Below are positions 1-16,743 of a stretch of 64,000 nt of DNA, one piece after another; within the stretch, counting starts at the first letter, position 1, and each line of letters opens with the position of its first letter. The DNA comes from Microbacterium sp. H1-D42. GTDB taxonomy: Bacteria; Actinomycetota; Actinomycetes; Actinomycetales; Microbacteriaceae. The stretch is taken from positions 1,302,001 through 1,366,000 of the forward strand of contig NZ_CP093342.1 of assembly GCF_022637555.1 (NCBI RefSeq), read 5' to 3'. Under the pieces are notes generated by a model. That model was not told the origin of the DNA, searched no databases, and was given only the letters and a program-made list of their open reading frames with translations. The position numbers and the translations under genes are program-made.

Positions 1-4370
<4,370 letters not shown>

Positions 4371-4475
4371 ACTCTCTTTCTGCGAGATGAACGCGTCCAC
4401 TTTGTGGTTCTCGACGTACGGTCGGAACCAAACAACACATCACTAACGTGTGTGTTGCCGATACATGTCAATAGT

Positions 4476-4594
4476 GTTACGGCGGCCATAGCGTGAGGGA
4501 AACGCCCGGTCACATTCCGAACCCGGAAGCTAAGCCTCACAGCGCCGATGGTACTGCAGGGGGGACCCTGTGGGAGAGTAGGACACCGCCGGAC
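4476..4594 (+). rRNA. rrf: 5S ribosomal RNA
   Basis: About 119 nt. The 5' strand gttacggcggccatagcg pairs with the 3' end near gacaccgccggac. The internal segments 'cattccgaacccggaagcta' and 'gggagagtaggacaccgcc' are typical of bacterial 5S rRNA. It lies about 105 nt after 23S, as expected for the third gene of the operon. Confidence 0.95.
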
Positions 4595-4605
4595 TTCTTC
4601 TAAGT

Positions 4606-4637
4606 AAAATGGCCACCCAAAGCTGGGTGGCCATTTT
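4606..4637 (+). terminator. rRNA operon terminator hairpin
   Basis: A perfect 14-bp inverted repeat, aaaatggccaccca and tgggtggccatttt, with loop aagc at 4620-4623. It starts 12 nt after the predicted end of 5S rRNA. The A-rich 5' arm gives a TTTT run at the 3' end, so it fits an intrinsic terminator for the rRNA operon. Confidence 0.85.
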
Positions 4638-4666
4638 GCGTTTTACAGCATCAACAGGGAGTCAGA

Positions 4667-7048
4667 ATGTCAGATGAGCAGCGAGACCGCCGGAACGACG
4701 GCGACGGCGCGCACAAGGGACGTTCGGGCTCCGACCGCAAGCCGCGCTACAGTGACTCTTCGTCGCGTGGCCAGCGACGCGACGACAACCAGCGCCCCTC
4801 GGGTGACCGCTCTGGTGAACGGCGTCCATACGGGGACCGGAACCAGGGTGGCGAGCGCCGTTCGTACGGTGACCGCAGCCAGTCCGGTGACCGCCGGCCA
4901 TACGGCGATCGGAACCAGGGCGGCGAGCGTCGCTCCTATGGCGACCGCCCGCAGGGTGATCGTAACCAGTCTGGCGAGCGTCGCCCCTATGGTGACCGTA
5001 GCCAGGGTGGCGAGCGTCGCTCCTATGGTGACCGTCCCCAGGGCGATCGTCCGTACCGTGGTGACCGCCCGCAGGACGACCGCAACCAGTCCAGTGAGCG
5101 TCGCCCGTATGGTGACCGCAACCAGTCCGGTGACCGCCGGCCATACGGCGATCGGAACCAGGGTGGTGACCGTCGCTCCTATGGTGACCGTAGCCAGGGT
5201 GGCGAGCGTCGCTCCTATGGTGACCGTCCGCAGGGCGATCGTCCGCACCGTGGTGACCGCCCGCAGGGCGACCGCAACCAGTCCGGTGAGCGTCGCCCGT
5301 ATGGCGACCGCAATCAGGGTGGCGAGCGTCGCTCCTATGGTGACCGTCCGCAGGGCGATCGTCCGCACCGTGGTGACCGCCCGCAGGGCGACCGCAACCA
5401 GTCCGGTGAGCGTCGCCCGTATGGCGACCGCAATCAGGGTGGCGAGCGTCGCTCCTATGGTGACCGCCCGCAGGGTGATCGCCAGCAGTCTGGTGACCGT
5501 CGCCCTTATGGTGATCGGAACCAGGGTGGCGAGCGTCGTCCCTATGGTGACCGCCCGCAGGGTGATCGCCAGCAGTCTGGTGACCGTCGCCCTTATGGTG
5601 ATCGGAACCAGGGTGGCGAGCGTCGCCCCTATGGTGACCGCCCGCAAGGCGACCGCAACCAGTCCGGTGACCGTCGTCCCTATGGCGATCGTCCGCAGGG
5701 CGAACGTCGCCCGTACAACGACCGGAACCAGGGTGGAGAACGTCGTCCCTATGGCGATCGTCCGCAGGGCGATCGTGCCCAGGGCGAGCGTCGCCCCTAC
5801 AACGACCGGAACCAGGGTGGCGAGCGCCGCTCGTACGGTGACCGTCCCCAGGGGGACCGCCCGTACCGCGGAGACCGCCCGGCCGGTGACCGGAATCACT
5901 CTGGTGAGCGTCGTCCGTACAACGACCGCAACCAGGGCGGAGAGCGCCGCTCCTACGGCGACCGTCCGCAGGGTGAGCGTCGCTCCTATGGTGACCGCGA
6001 TCAGGGTGGCGAGCGTCGCTCCTACGGCGACCGCAACCGGGACGAGCGCGGTGGCGGCGAGCGGCCGTCCTACCGGGATCGCCCGCGTGGCGGCGTCGAG
6101 CGCACGTTCAACGAGTTCGCACCGGTGCGTGAGCGCGTCCCTGAGCCGCCGCTGCCCGAGGAGATCACCGCACGTGACCTTCACCCAGCCGCACGCAACG
6201 AGCTGAAGACCCTCAGCAAGGAGAACGCCGAGCAGGTGGCTCGTCACCTCGCCATGGTCGCGCAGCTCATCGACGACGAGCCCGAACGAGCTCACGAGCA
6301 CGCCTTGGCTGCGTCTCGTCGTGCCGGCCGTGTCGCTGTCGTGCGTGAGACGCTCGCGATCACTGCCTACGCCGTCGAGGACTTCTCGCTGGCGCTGCGG
6401 GAGCTGCGCACATACCGCCGCATCTCCGGCAAGGACGACCAGATCGCACTGATCGTGGACAGCGAGCGCGGCGTCGGCCGCCCGGATCGCGCCCTCGAGG
6501 AGGGCCGTACTGTCGATCGCGCAGCGCTCGAGCCCGCCGTTCGTGTGGCACTGGCGATCGCCATGTCCGGTGCACGCCTCGACCGAGGCGAGACCGAGCT
6601 GGCTCTCGGCGAGCTCGAGATCCCGGAGCTCGACCCCGATCGCGCCTTCGAGTGGAGCCCCGCGCTGTTCGCGGCTCGCTCCGCGGTGCTCGACGACCTC
6701 GGCCGCGCCGAGGAAGCCGCATTCTGGGCTCAGCGTGCTGATGTCGCGGCATCTGCTCTCGGCCTCGACGGTCAGTTCGATGAGATCTACGTCGAAGACG
6801 GGCTCGTCGAGGACTACGAGACGTACGATGACGAGTCTGATGACGCGGACGCTGACGCGGACGCTGACGCTGACGCTGACGACGAGTCTGACCCTGACGA
6901 CGCTGACGATGACGACGCCGACGACGCTGACGCCGACAACGCCGACGCTGACGACGCCGACAACTCCGACGCCACTGACAACGCCGACGACTCCGAGCAG
7001 GACCAGAACCCTCAGAACTCTCAGGACACCGAGGACACCGAGCGCTGA
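4667..7048 (+). CDS. repeat-rich disordered protein with TPR-like core and acidic tail
   Basis: A 793-aa protein with three parts. Residues about 43-470 are a low-complexity repeat built from units such as GDRNQGGERRSYGDRPQ, rich in Gly, Arg, Asp, Gln and Tyr with nearly balanced charge. Residues about 479-712 are helical and TPR-like and form the only part that looks like a conserved globular domain. Residues about 717-793 are almost all Asp and Ala with Glu and Ser. The ATG at 4667 has an aggga ribosome site 6 nt upstream. The stop overlaps the start of the HAD gene (TGATG), so it heads the tlyA-recN operon. By position it matches the Rv1691 family of actinobacteria. The molecular role is unknown; the Arg/Tyr/Gly repeat suggests RNA binding or condensate formation, which is inference only. 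Confidence 0.8.
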   Translation: MSDEQRDRRNDGDGAHKGRSGSDRKPRYSDSSSRGQRRDDNQRPSGDRSGERRPYGDRNQGGERRSYGDRSQSGDRRPYGDRNQGGERRSYGDRPQGDRNQSGERRPYGDRSQGGERRSYGDRPQGDRPYRGDRPQDDRNQSSERRPYGDRNQSGDRRPYGDRNQGGDRRSYGDRSQGGERRSYGDRPQGDRPHRGDRPQGDRNQSGERRPYGDRNQGGERRSYGDRPQGDRPHRGDRPQGDRNQSGERRPYGDRNQGGERRSYGDRPQGDRQQSGDRRPYGDRNQGGERRPYGDRPQGDRQQSGDRRPYGDRNQGGERRPYGDRPQGDRNQSGDRRPYGDRPQGERRPYNDRNQGGERRPYGDRPQGDRAQGERRPYNDRNQGGERRSYGDRPQGDRPYRGDRPAGDRNHSGERRPYNDRNQGGERRSYGDRPQGERRSYGDRDQGGERRSYGDRNRDERGGGERPSYRDRPRGGVERTFNEFAPVRERVPEPPLPEEITARDLHPAARNELKTLSKENAEQVARHLAMVAQLIDDEPERAHEHALAASRRAGRVAVVRETLAITAYAVEDFSLALRELRTYRRISGKDDQIALIVDSERGVGRPDRALEEGRTVDRAALEPAVRVALAIAMSGARLDRGETELALGELEIPELDPDRAFEWSPALFAARSAVLDDLGRAEEAAFWAQRADVAASALGLDGQFDEIYVEDGLVEDYETYDDESDDADADADADADADDESDPDDADDDDADDADADNADADDADNSDATDNADDSEQDQNPQNSQDTEDTER
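5195..5466 (+). repeat. 120-bp perfect tandem duplication
   Basis: Bases 5221-5340 and 5341-5460 are identical across 120 nt (40 codons). Identity continues on both sides, so the periodic stretch runs from about 5195 to 5466, roughly 2.3 copies with no mismatch. Identity at silent sites indicates a very recent duplication. Confidence 0.93.
5461..5646 (+). repeat. 87-bp near-perfect tandem duplication
   Basis: Units start at 5461 and 5548, and a partial third starts at 5635. The period is 87 nt (29 codons, GDRPQGDRQQ followed by SGDRRPYGDR and NQGGERRPY). By eye the first two units differ at a single silent base. This is a different unit from the adjacent 120-bp repeat. Confidence 0.88.
6838..6985 (+). 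repeat. Asp-Ala codon microsatellite (acidic tail)
   Basis: Runs of GAC/GAT alternating with GCG/GCT/GCC encode an Asp-Ala tail. Hexanucleotide periodicity (gacgct, gacgcg) is clear at 6844-6885 and recurs to about 6985. It is likely to change length by replication slippage without breaking the frame. Confidence 0.8.
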
Positions 7049-8085
7049 TGGCACTGTTCCGCCGCGCGAAGCAGGCATCCACCCCGCTGACTGACCGCGA
7101 CGCTCTGCTCGCCGACCTCGACGGCGTCGTGTATGCGGGCCCCAGTGCACTGCCGTACGCGATCGAGAACCTCAACCGCGCCGGCGAGTCGATGCGGTTG
7201 GGCTACATCACCAACAACGCTTCGCGCACTGATGCCGATGTCGCCGCACACCTCACGGACCTCGGTCTGAGCGTTGCGCCCGATGACGTCGTCACCAGCC
7301 CGCAGGCGGCGATGCGACTGCTCACCACCATGGTGCCGGCTCCAGCGACGATCCTGATCGTCGGGGGAGAGGGGCTCGTCGTCGAGGCGGAGAAGGCCGG
7401 CTACACGGTCACCCGCAGCGCAGAGGATTCCCCCGCAGCTGTCGTGCAGGGCTTCGCACCCGAAGTCGCGTGGACGGACCTCGCCGAGGCCGCCTTCGCG
7501 CTGAAGCTGCCGGAGGAAGAGGGCGGGATTCCCTGGATCTCGACCAACACCGACTGGACGATCCCTCGCGAGCGCGGCGTCGCCCCCGGAAACGGCACGC
7601 TCGTCTCCGCGGTGCACACCGCGATCGGGCGGCTCTCCACCGTGGCCGGCAAGCCCGAGAAGCCGATCTTCGAAGAGGCCGTGGCCCGCTTCGAAGCGCA
7701 GCGCCCGCTGTTCCTCGGCGATCGGCTCGACACCGATATCGCCGGCTCGGTCAGCGCCGGCATCGATTCGGCGCTGGTGCTGACCGGCATCGACCGCCCG
7801 AAGCACGTGCTGGCCGCCCCACAGGGCTCGCGTCCCGACTACATCCTCGCCGACCTGCGCGACCTGCATGAGTCGTATCCGGTCACGTCCGAGCAGGACG
7901 GCGTGTTCACGGTGAACGGCGCGTCGGTGCAGGTGGTGGATGCTGACGTGCAGATCCTCGCGGAGGGCGACGCCCAGATCGATCTGCTCCGCGCCGGTGC
8001 CGCCGCGATCTGGGCGACCGGCCGGGCGATCTACGCCTTTCGGGTTCCCGAGCTGCTGTACGCAGACCCGTTCCACCGGCCCTGA
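7048..8085 (+). CDS. HAD-superfamily (subfamily IIA) phosphatase
   Basis: A 345-aa cytoplasmic phosphatase. The N-terminal motif LLADLDGVVY carries the HAD nucleophile and general acid aspartates near residue 24. GYITNNAS near residue 51 is motif II, and FLGDRLDTDIAGS near residues 222-234 is the motif IV metal site. A large C2-type cap lies between motifs II and IV, as in NagD-like enzymes. The Mycobacterium gene in this position (Rv1692) is reported as a glycerol-3-phosphate phosphatase, so that activity is a reasonable guess here. The start ATG overlaps the upstream stop by one base. The last 80 residues, after the HAD core, are not recognised. Confidence 0.88.
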   Translation: MALFRRAKQASTPLTDRDALLADLDGVVYAGPSALPYAIENLNRAGESMRLGYITNNASRTDADVAAHLTDLGLSVAPDDVVTSPQAAMRLLTTMVPAPATILIVGGEGLVVEAEKAGYTVTRSAEDSPAAVVQGFAPEVAWTDLAEAAFALKLPEEEGGIPWISTNTDWTIPRERGVAPGNGTLVSAVHTAIGRLSTVAGKPEKPIFEEAVARFEAQRPLFLGDRLDTDIAGSVSAGIDSALVLTGIDRPKHVLAAPQGSRPDYILADLRDLHESYPVTSEQDGVFTVNGASVQVVDADVQILAEGDAQIDLLRAGAAAIWATGRAIYAFRVPELLYADPFHRP

Positions 8086-8151
8086 CCGCTTTCGAACGCG
8101 CGCCTTTCCACAGACCCCGGGCGTCGCCGCTCGGTGCGCACGACCCCGGGA

Positions 8152-8157
8152 TACAGT
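8152..8157 (+). promoter_or_regulatory. -10 element of a probable leaderless promoter
   Basis: TACAGT, then six bases, then ATG at 8164. Transcription would start at about the A of the start codon. It gives tlyA-nadK-recN an internal promoter after the HAD gene, with a 78-nt gap between 8085 and 8164. No clear -35 was seen. Confidence 0.55.
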
Positions 8158-8163
8158 GGTCGG

Positions 8164-8340
8164 ATGGAGCATCCGCGAGACGAGCCGACTGACGCGCTCT
8201 GGAGTCGCCTGCGTCTGATCGAGGGCCAGCCGCTCGCCGATCGGGCCGAAGCGTACGGCTCACTGCACGATGAACTGATGAAGCGTCTCGAGAGCGCCCC
8301 GCGCGGCGATGCCCGCGACGCGGCCCCTGGTCCGCGATGA
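8164..8340 (+). CDS. small conserved protein upstream of tlyA (Rv1693-like)
   Basis: A 58-aa soluble protein starting MEHPRDEPTD with a central amphipathic helix (LWSRLRLIEG through LHDELMKRLE). Its stop overlaps the tlyA start (ATGA). A protein of the same size occupies this place in Mycobacterium (Rv1693), which supports a real gene. The 8164 ATG is preferred because it sits exactly seven bases after the TACAGT -10 hexamer; an in-frame ATG at 8134 lies upstream of that promoter. Function unknown. Confidence 0.7.
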   Translation: MEHPRDEPTDALWSRLRLIEGQPLADRAEAYGSLHDELMKRLESAPRGDARDAAPGPR

Positions 8341-9134
8341 CCCGGCTCGATGCGGCCCTCGCGGCGCGTGGCCTCGCTCGGTCGCGCACCCACGCCGCGA
8401 TCCTGATCGCCGACGGACTCGTGAGCGTCGACGGCCGTGCGGTCATCAAGCCCTCCACCCCGGTCACAGACGCCACCGTGATCGCGGTCGACGGCGGAGA
8501 CCACTACGTCAGCCGCGGCGCCCACAAGCTGATCGCCGCACTCGACGGGTTCGGCGTGCCGGTCGAAGGGCGCCTCGCGCTCGACATGGGCGCGTCCACC
8601 GGCGGCTTCACCCAGGTGCTGCTGGAGCGCGGCGCGCGCCGCGTGCTCGCAGTCGACGTCGGTCACGATCAGCTGGCCCCGCAACTGGCATCCGACCCCG
8701 CCGTCGTCGCGGTCGAAGGATTCAACGTCCGCCACATGACGGCGCGCACGCTGTCCGAGGCCACCGGCGAGGCCACAAGGCCCGACCTCGTCGTCGGCGA
8801 CCTGTCATTCATCTCGCTCGCGCTCGTCCTGCCTGCCGTCGCCGAGACCGCCGCACCGCACTCCGACATCCTGCTGCTGGTCAAGCCGCAGTTCGAGGTG
8901 GGCCGCACCGCCGTCAAGGGCGGTCTGGTCACCAGCCCCGTCGCACGCATCGATGCCGTCGAACGCATCCTGTGGCGCGCCCACGACTCCGGACTGGGCA
9001 CCCTCGGCATCCTGCCGTCACCGCTGCTCGGCACGCACGGCAACGCCGAGTACCTGGTGCACCTGGCACCCGGCCGTGGCACGGATCCGTCAGAATGGAC
9101 GGACCAGATCGCACACGTGGCAGGAGGACGATGA
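8337..9134 (+). CDS. tlyA: TlyA, 16S/23S rRNA cytidine-2'-O-methyltransferase
   Basis: 265 aa. Residues 1-65 form an S4 RNA-binding domain (RLDAALAARGLARSRTHA, then GLVSVDGRAV). The Rossmann methyltransferase domain follows, with SAM motif I LDMGASTGGFTQ near residues 82-93, DVGHDQL at motif II and LLLVKPQFEVGR near residue 180. TlyA methylates 16S C1409 and 23S C1920, and its loss gives capreomycin/viomycin resistance in mycobacteria. The start overlaps the small protein's stop, and its own stop overlaps the nadK start, so translation is coupled. Confidence 0.95.
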   Translation: MTRLDAALAARGLARSRTHAAILIADGLVSVDGRAVIKPSTPVTDATVIAVDGGDHYVSRGAHKLIAALDGFGVPVEGRLALDMGASTGGFTQVLLERGARRVLAVDVGHDQLAPQLASDPAVVAVEGFNVRHMTARTLSEATGEATRPDLVVGDLSFISLALVLPAVAETAAPHSDILLLVKPQFEVGRTAVKGGLVTSPVARIDAVERILWRAHDSGLGTLGILPSPLLGTHGNAEYLVHLAPGRGTDPSEWTDQIAHVAGGR

Positions 9135-10032
9135 ACGAGCGCCGCATCCTGGTCGTCGCCCACGCCCAGCGGGAGGACACCGTCGCCGCGGCTCTGCGCG
9201 TCATCGACGCGCTGCGCGACGCCGGAGCGACCCCCGTGCTCGCGAGCCCCGACCGTGCAGAACTGGCCGAGGTCGACCCGCGCTTCGCCGACGTCGCGCT
9301 GCTTGGTCACGACGTCGCCGAAGACGACCTCGAGCTGGCCATCGTGCTCGGCGGCGACGGCACGATCCTGCGTGCCGCCGAACTGGTGCGAGAGTCCGGC
9401 GCCCCGGTGCTCGGCATCAACATGGGCCATGTCGGGTTCCTCGCCGAGATCGACCGGGATGACATGGATGCCGCCGTGCGCCGCGTCATCGACCGCGACT
9501 ACGAGGTCGAGGAGCGTCTCGCGCTGTCTGTGCGCGTGAAGGATGCCGATGGCTCGGTCGTCTACGAGACATGGGCGCTCAACGAGGCCACGGTCGAGAA
9601 GGCCAGTCGTGAGCGGATGATCGAGGTGGTCATCGAGATCGATGGCCGTCCGCTGTCGAGCTTCGGCTGCGATGGCATGGTCGTGTCCACTCCCACCGGG
9701 TCCACGGCCTACAACTTCTCTGCCGGCGGTCCGGTGATCTGGCCCACCGTCGAGGCGATCGCCGTGGTGCCGCTGTCGGCGCACGCGCTGTTCGCGAAGC
9801 CTCTGGTGGTGGGACCTGAGGCGTCCGTCGCCATCGAGATGCTCGATCGCACCGACGGCATGGGCATCCTGTGGTGCGACGGGCGCCGCTCGCACGACCT
9901 GCCCCGCGGAGCCCGCGTCGTCGTGCGCCGCTCCGCACAGCCCGTGCGGCTCGCACGACTGCATCCCACCGCCTTCACCAACCGTCTGGTGCGCAAGTTC
10001 CAACTGCCCGTCGCCGGCTGGCGGGGCGCCTC

Positions 10033-10036
<4 letters not shown>
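9131..10036 (+). CDS. nadK: NAD kinase
   Basis: A 301-aa ATP- or polyphosphate-dependent NAD kinase that makes NADP. The diagnostic GGDGT motif is at residues 74-78, NEATVEK follows in the middle, and the glycine-rich CDGMVVSTPTGSTAY motif is near residues 178-192. The reading frame stays open far upstream, but ATG 9131 is chosen because it overlaps the tlyA stop (ATGA) and has caggagg upstream. The recN start overlaps its stop in the same way. Confidence 0.95.
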
Positions 10037-14019
<3,983 letters not shown>

Positions 14020-14022
14020 CAC

Positions 14023-14925
14023 ATGCAGCTCGGTCGGGCGCTGGACGAGTATCTGCGGCACGTGACGATCGAGCGCGGCCTGTCGGAGCACACCATCGCC
14101 GCGTACCGCCGCGACCTGAACGGGTATCTCGCGTGGCTCGATGCGCGCGGGATCCTGACGACGGATGCTGTCACCGCGACCACCGTGACGGAGTTCATCG
14201 CCGAGCGGTCCGGCGCCGAACCGCCTCCAGCTGCGACGAGCCTCGCCCGTCTGCAGTCGGCCGTGCGCGGCTGGCACCGATTCCTCGTGAGGGAGGGCAT
14301 CGAGCAGGACGACCCGTCGGCACGGCTGCGTCCGCCGAAGACCCCGCAGCGACTGCCGAAGGCCCTGACGATCGATCAGGTGGAGCGATTGCTGGCCGCG
14401 CCGTCTGCCGACGAGCCCATCGGCATCCGCGATCGCGCACTGCTCGAGCTGCTCTACGCCACCGGCGCCCGCGTCTCGGAGGTCGTCTCGCTGGATGTGG
14501 ACGACCTCTCCTACGGCGATGTGCTGCGGCTGCGCGGCAAGGGCGACAAGGAGCGCATCGTGCCGGTGGGTTCGTACGCCCGTGCCGCCGTCGACGCGTA
14601 TCTCACCCGCGTGCGGCCAGGGCTGGCGGCCAAGGGGAGGGCCACCGCGACGCTGTTCCTCGGCGCCCGAGGCGCCCCGCTGTCACGGCAGAGCGCCTGG
14701 CTGGTGATCAGAGAGGCCGCAGAGAAGGTCCAGATCACCGTGGATGTCTCACCGCACACGCTGCGGCACTCGTTCGCGACGCACCTGCTGCAGGGCGGTG
14801 CCGACGTGCGCGTCGTGCAGGAGCTGCTGGGGCACGCGTCGGTGGCCACGACGCAGATCTACACGCACGTGTCGGTCGACACCCTGCGCGACATCTACGC
14901 CACCTCGCATCCTCGAGCCCGCTGA
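14023..14925 (+). CDS. xerD: site-specific tyrosine recombinase XerD
   Basis: 300 aa. Residues 1-90 form the SAM-like core-binding domain and residues 110-300 the catalytic domain. The catalytic set is complete: Arg150 (TGARVSEV), His245 and Arg248 ([11 protein letters not shown]), His271 (LLGHASVA) and nucleophile Tyr280 (QIYTHVS). It resolves chromosome dimers at dif with XerC. Its place after the Nudix gene in the conserved core block and the absence of att-like repeats argue against a mobile-element integrase. Confidence 0.92.
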   Translation: MQLGRALDEYLRHVTIERGLSEHTIAAYRRDLNGYLAWLDARGILTTDAVTATTVTEFIAERSGAEPPPAATSLARLQSAVRGWHRFLVREGIEQDDPSARLRPPKTPQRLPKALTIDQVERLLAAPSADEPIGIRDRALLELLYATGARVSEVVSLDVDDLSYGDVLRLRGKGDKERIVPVGSYARAAVDAYLTRVRPGLAAKGRATATLFLGARGAPLSRQSAWLVIREAAEKVQITVDVSPHTLRHSFATHLLQGGADVRVVQELLGHASVATTQIYTHVSVDTLRDIYATSHPRAR

Positions 14926-15002
14926 GCGCTGTTGAGCGCCCGCTGACGGCCCACTGACCGGCGCCTGCCGCGCGCCGGGCAACCCCGCACGCAGCGTGCC
15001 GC

Positions 15003-15008
15003 TACAAT
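15003..15008 (+). promoter_or_regulatory. -10 element upstream of parA
   Basis: TACAAT is a near-consensus -10 hexamer in the 92-nt gap between xerD and parA. A start site near 15014-15015 would leave too little leader for the ATG at 15018. It would leave about 22 nt including a gaaaggg ribosome site for the GTG at 15036. No good -35 is visible. Confidence 0.5.
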
Positions 15009-15035
15009 CGAGCAAGCATGGAAAGGGCGGATACG

Positions 15036-15926
15036 GTGACGGAGAAGGCGACGAAGTCCAGGTCGAAGACGGCCAAGGGCGACGACACCCCGATGGGGCC
15101 GACCGGTCGTCCCTATCGAGGATTCCCGACACCACCCCCTCTCGAGTCGCATGGTCCGGCGCGCATCATCGCGCTGTGCAACCAGAAGGGCGGGGTCGGC
15201 AAGACGACCACCGCGATCAACCTGGCGGCGGCCCTGGCCGAATACGGACGCAAGGTGCTTGCTGTCGACTTCGACCCGCAGGGTGCCCTGTCGGCCGGCC
15301 TCGGCATCCCGACGCACGACGTCCCCACGGTGTACGACCTGCTGCTGGACACCAAGCGCGACGCCAGAGGCGTGATCGTGCACTCCGCCGTCGAGAACCT
15401 CGACGTGCTTCCGGCCAACATCGATCTCTCGGCCGCTGAGGTGCACCTCGTCAACGAGGTCGCTCGCGAGACGATCCTCTCGCGCGTGCTGCGTCAGGTC
15501 GCGGGCGATTACGACGTGATCCTGATCGACTGCCAGCCCTCACTCGGCCTGCTCACCGTGAACGCGCTGACCGCCGCGCACGGCGTCGTCATCCCGCTGG
15601 AGTGCGAGTTCTTCGCGCTCCGAGGCGTGGCGCTGCTGATCGAGACGATCGACAAGGTGCGCGACCGACTGAACCCGTCCATCACGATGGATGGCCTGCT
15701 CGCGACGATGTACGACCCGCGCACGCTGCACTCCCGCGAGGTGCTCGAGCGCGTCGTCGAGGCGTTCGGCGACGACGTGCTGGAGACCGTGATCGGCCGC
15801 ACCGTGAAGTTCCCCGATGCGTCGGTGTCTGGGGTGCCCATCACCGAGTTCGCGCCAGAGCACGCCGCAGCCCAGGCGTACCTGCGTCTGGCGCGGGAGC
15901 TGGTCGCCCGTGGCGCCGTCGCCTGA
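15036..15926 (+). CDS. parA: ParA/Soj-family chromosome partitioning ATPase
   Basis: A deviant Walker-type ATPase of about 296 aa. A basic N-terminal extension (TEKATKSRSKTAKG) precedes the P-loop KGGVGKTTTAIN near residues 50-62. DFDPQGALS is the A' motif, and LIDCQPSLGLLT is Walker B. The GTG at 15036 is preferred over the ATG at 15018 because gaaaggg lies 8 nt before it and a TACAAT -10 sits just upstream. It precedes scpA and scpB, as Rv1708 does in Mycobacterium, and no parB is adjacent, so it is the ScpAB-linked ParA paralogue and probably acts in chromosome segregation. Confidence 0.88.
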   Translation: MTEKATKSRSKTAKGDDTPMGPTGRPYRGFPTPPPLESHGPARIIALCNQKGGVGKTTTAINLAAALAEYGRKVLAVDFDPQGALSAGLGIPTHDVPTVYDLLLDTKRDARGVIVHSAVENLDVLPANIDLSAAEVHLVNEVARETILSRVLRQVAGDYDVILIDCQPSLGLLTVNALTAAHGVVIPLECEFFALRGVALLIETIDKVRDRLNPSITMDGLLATMYDPRTLHSREVLERVVEAFGDDVLETVIGRTVKFPDASVSGVPITEFAPEHAAAQAYLRLARELVARGAVA

Positions 15927-16743
15927 GGACGTCCCGACCATCGAGCCGGCCACGGAGCCCGAAACCGGGTTCCGCATCTCGCTGTCGAACTTCGACGGCC
16001 CGTTCGACCTGCTGCTGAACCTGATCTCCAAGCACGAGCTCGACATCACAGAGGTGTCGCTGAGCCGCGTCACCAACGAGTTCATCACCTACCTGAAGGA
16101 GCTCGACGGCGACGAAGAGCTCGATCAGGCATCGGAGTTCCTGGTGGTCGCGGCGACCCTGCTGGACATGAAGGTGGCGGGGCTGCTCCCGCAGGGCGAG
16201 CTGGTGGATGCTGAATCCGTCGCCCTGCTCGAGGCACGCGACCTGCTGTTCGCACGTCTGCTGCAGTACCGCGCGTTCAAGGAGGTCTCCGCGTGGTTCG
16301 CGCGCAGCCTGCAGCGCGAGGACCGCCGCCACGTGCGGGCCGTGCCCCTGGACGAGAAGCACCGCAGCAAGACCCCTGAGCTGGTGTGGACACTCAGCGT
16401 GGACGACTTCGCAGCGCTGGCGATGCTCGCGTTCGCGCCGAAGGAGATCCCGACCGTCGGCCTCGACCACCTGCATGCGCCCTTGGTGAGCATCCGGGAG
16501 CAGGCGGCGGTCGTCGTCACCCTGCTGCGCAGCGCGGAGTCGCTCAGCTTCCGCGAGCTCGTCTCCGGCATCCGAGAGCCGGGCATCGTCGTCGCGCGGT
16601 TCATCTCGGTGCTCGAGCTGTACCGGCACGCAGCCCTCTCGTTCGAGCAGCTCGAGCCGCTCGGCGAGCTGACCCTGCGGTGGTCGGCGGAGAGCTGGTC
16701 GGACGAGCAGCTGGCGACCCTGGGAGCCGACTATGACCGCTGA
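15910..16743 (+). CDS. scpA: segregation and condensation protein A (kleisin)
   Basis: A 277-aa kleisin subunit of the SMC-ScpA-ScpB complex. The N-terminal SMC-neck binding helix region is conserved (FRISLSNFDGPFDLLLNLI, then KHELDITEVSL). The C-terminal winged-helix domain (SLSFRELVSGI, then VVARFISVLELYRH) contacts the SMC head. The likely start is GTG 15910, inside the last codons of parA, preceded by gggag at 15895-15899. No in-frame ATG lies between it and the conserved N-terminus. It overlaps scpB by 11 nt. Confidence 0.92.
   Translation: MAPSPEDVPTIEPATEPETGFRISLSNFDGPFDLLLNLISKHELDITEVSLSRVTNEFITYLKELDGDEELDQASEFLVVAATLLDMKVAGLLPQGELVDAESVALLEARDLLFARLLQYRAFKEVSAWFARSLQREDRRHVRAVPLDEKHRSKTPELVWTLSVDDFAALAMLAFAPKEIPTVGLDHLHAPLVSIREQAAVVVTLLRSAESLSFRELVSGIREPGIVVARFISVLELYRHAALSFEQLEPLGELTLRWSAESWSDEQLATLGADYDR

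Larger units (their letters stand above)
4793..6080 (+). repeat. coding tandem-repeat block (GDR/NQGGERR units)
   Basis: About 1.3 kb inside the disordered protein gene. It is made of degenerate 24-60 nt modules that encode GDRPQGDR, NQGGERRSY, NQSGERRPY and PYRGDR variants. Module order varies along the block, and some larger units are recent duplications listed separately. Similar codons are reused in the same positions, which points to expansion by slippage or unequal recombination. Confidence 0.9.

Noticed and set aside
4670..7150. Long minus-strand frame (about 826 codons) opposite the repeat protein
   Set aside because: It arises because the repeated GC-rich codons keep the antisense frame open. 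It has no ribosome site, its sequence is low complexity (Thr-Ile-Gly-Ala), and the plus-strand gene has a clear start, conserved core and operon overlap.
14023..14925. Integrase of a mobile element
   Set aside because: The recombinase is full XerD-like and sits in the conserved core block. No att repeats or cargo genes are nearby.
15036..15926. Plasmid-type ParA
   Set aside because: It precedes scpA and scpB in conserved chromosomal order.
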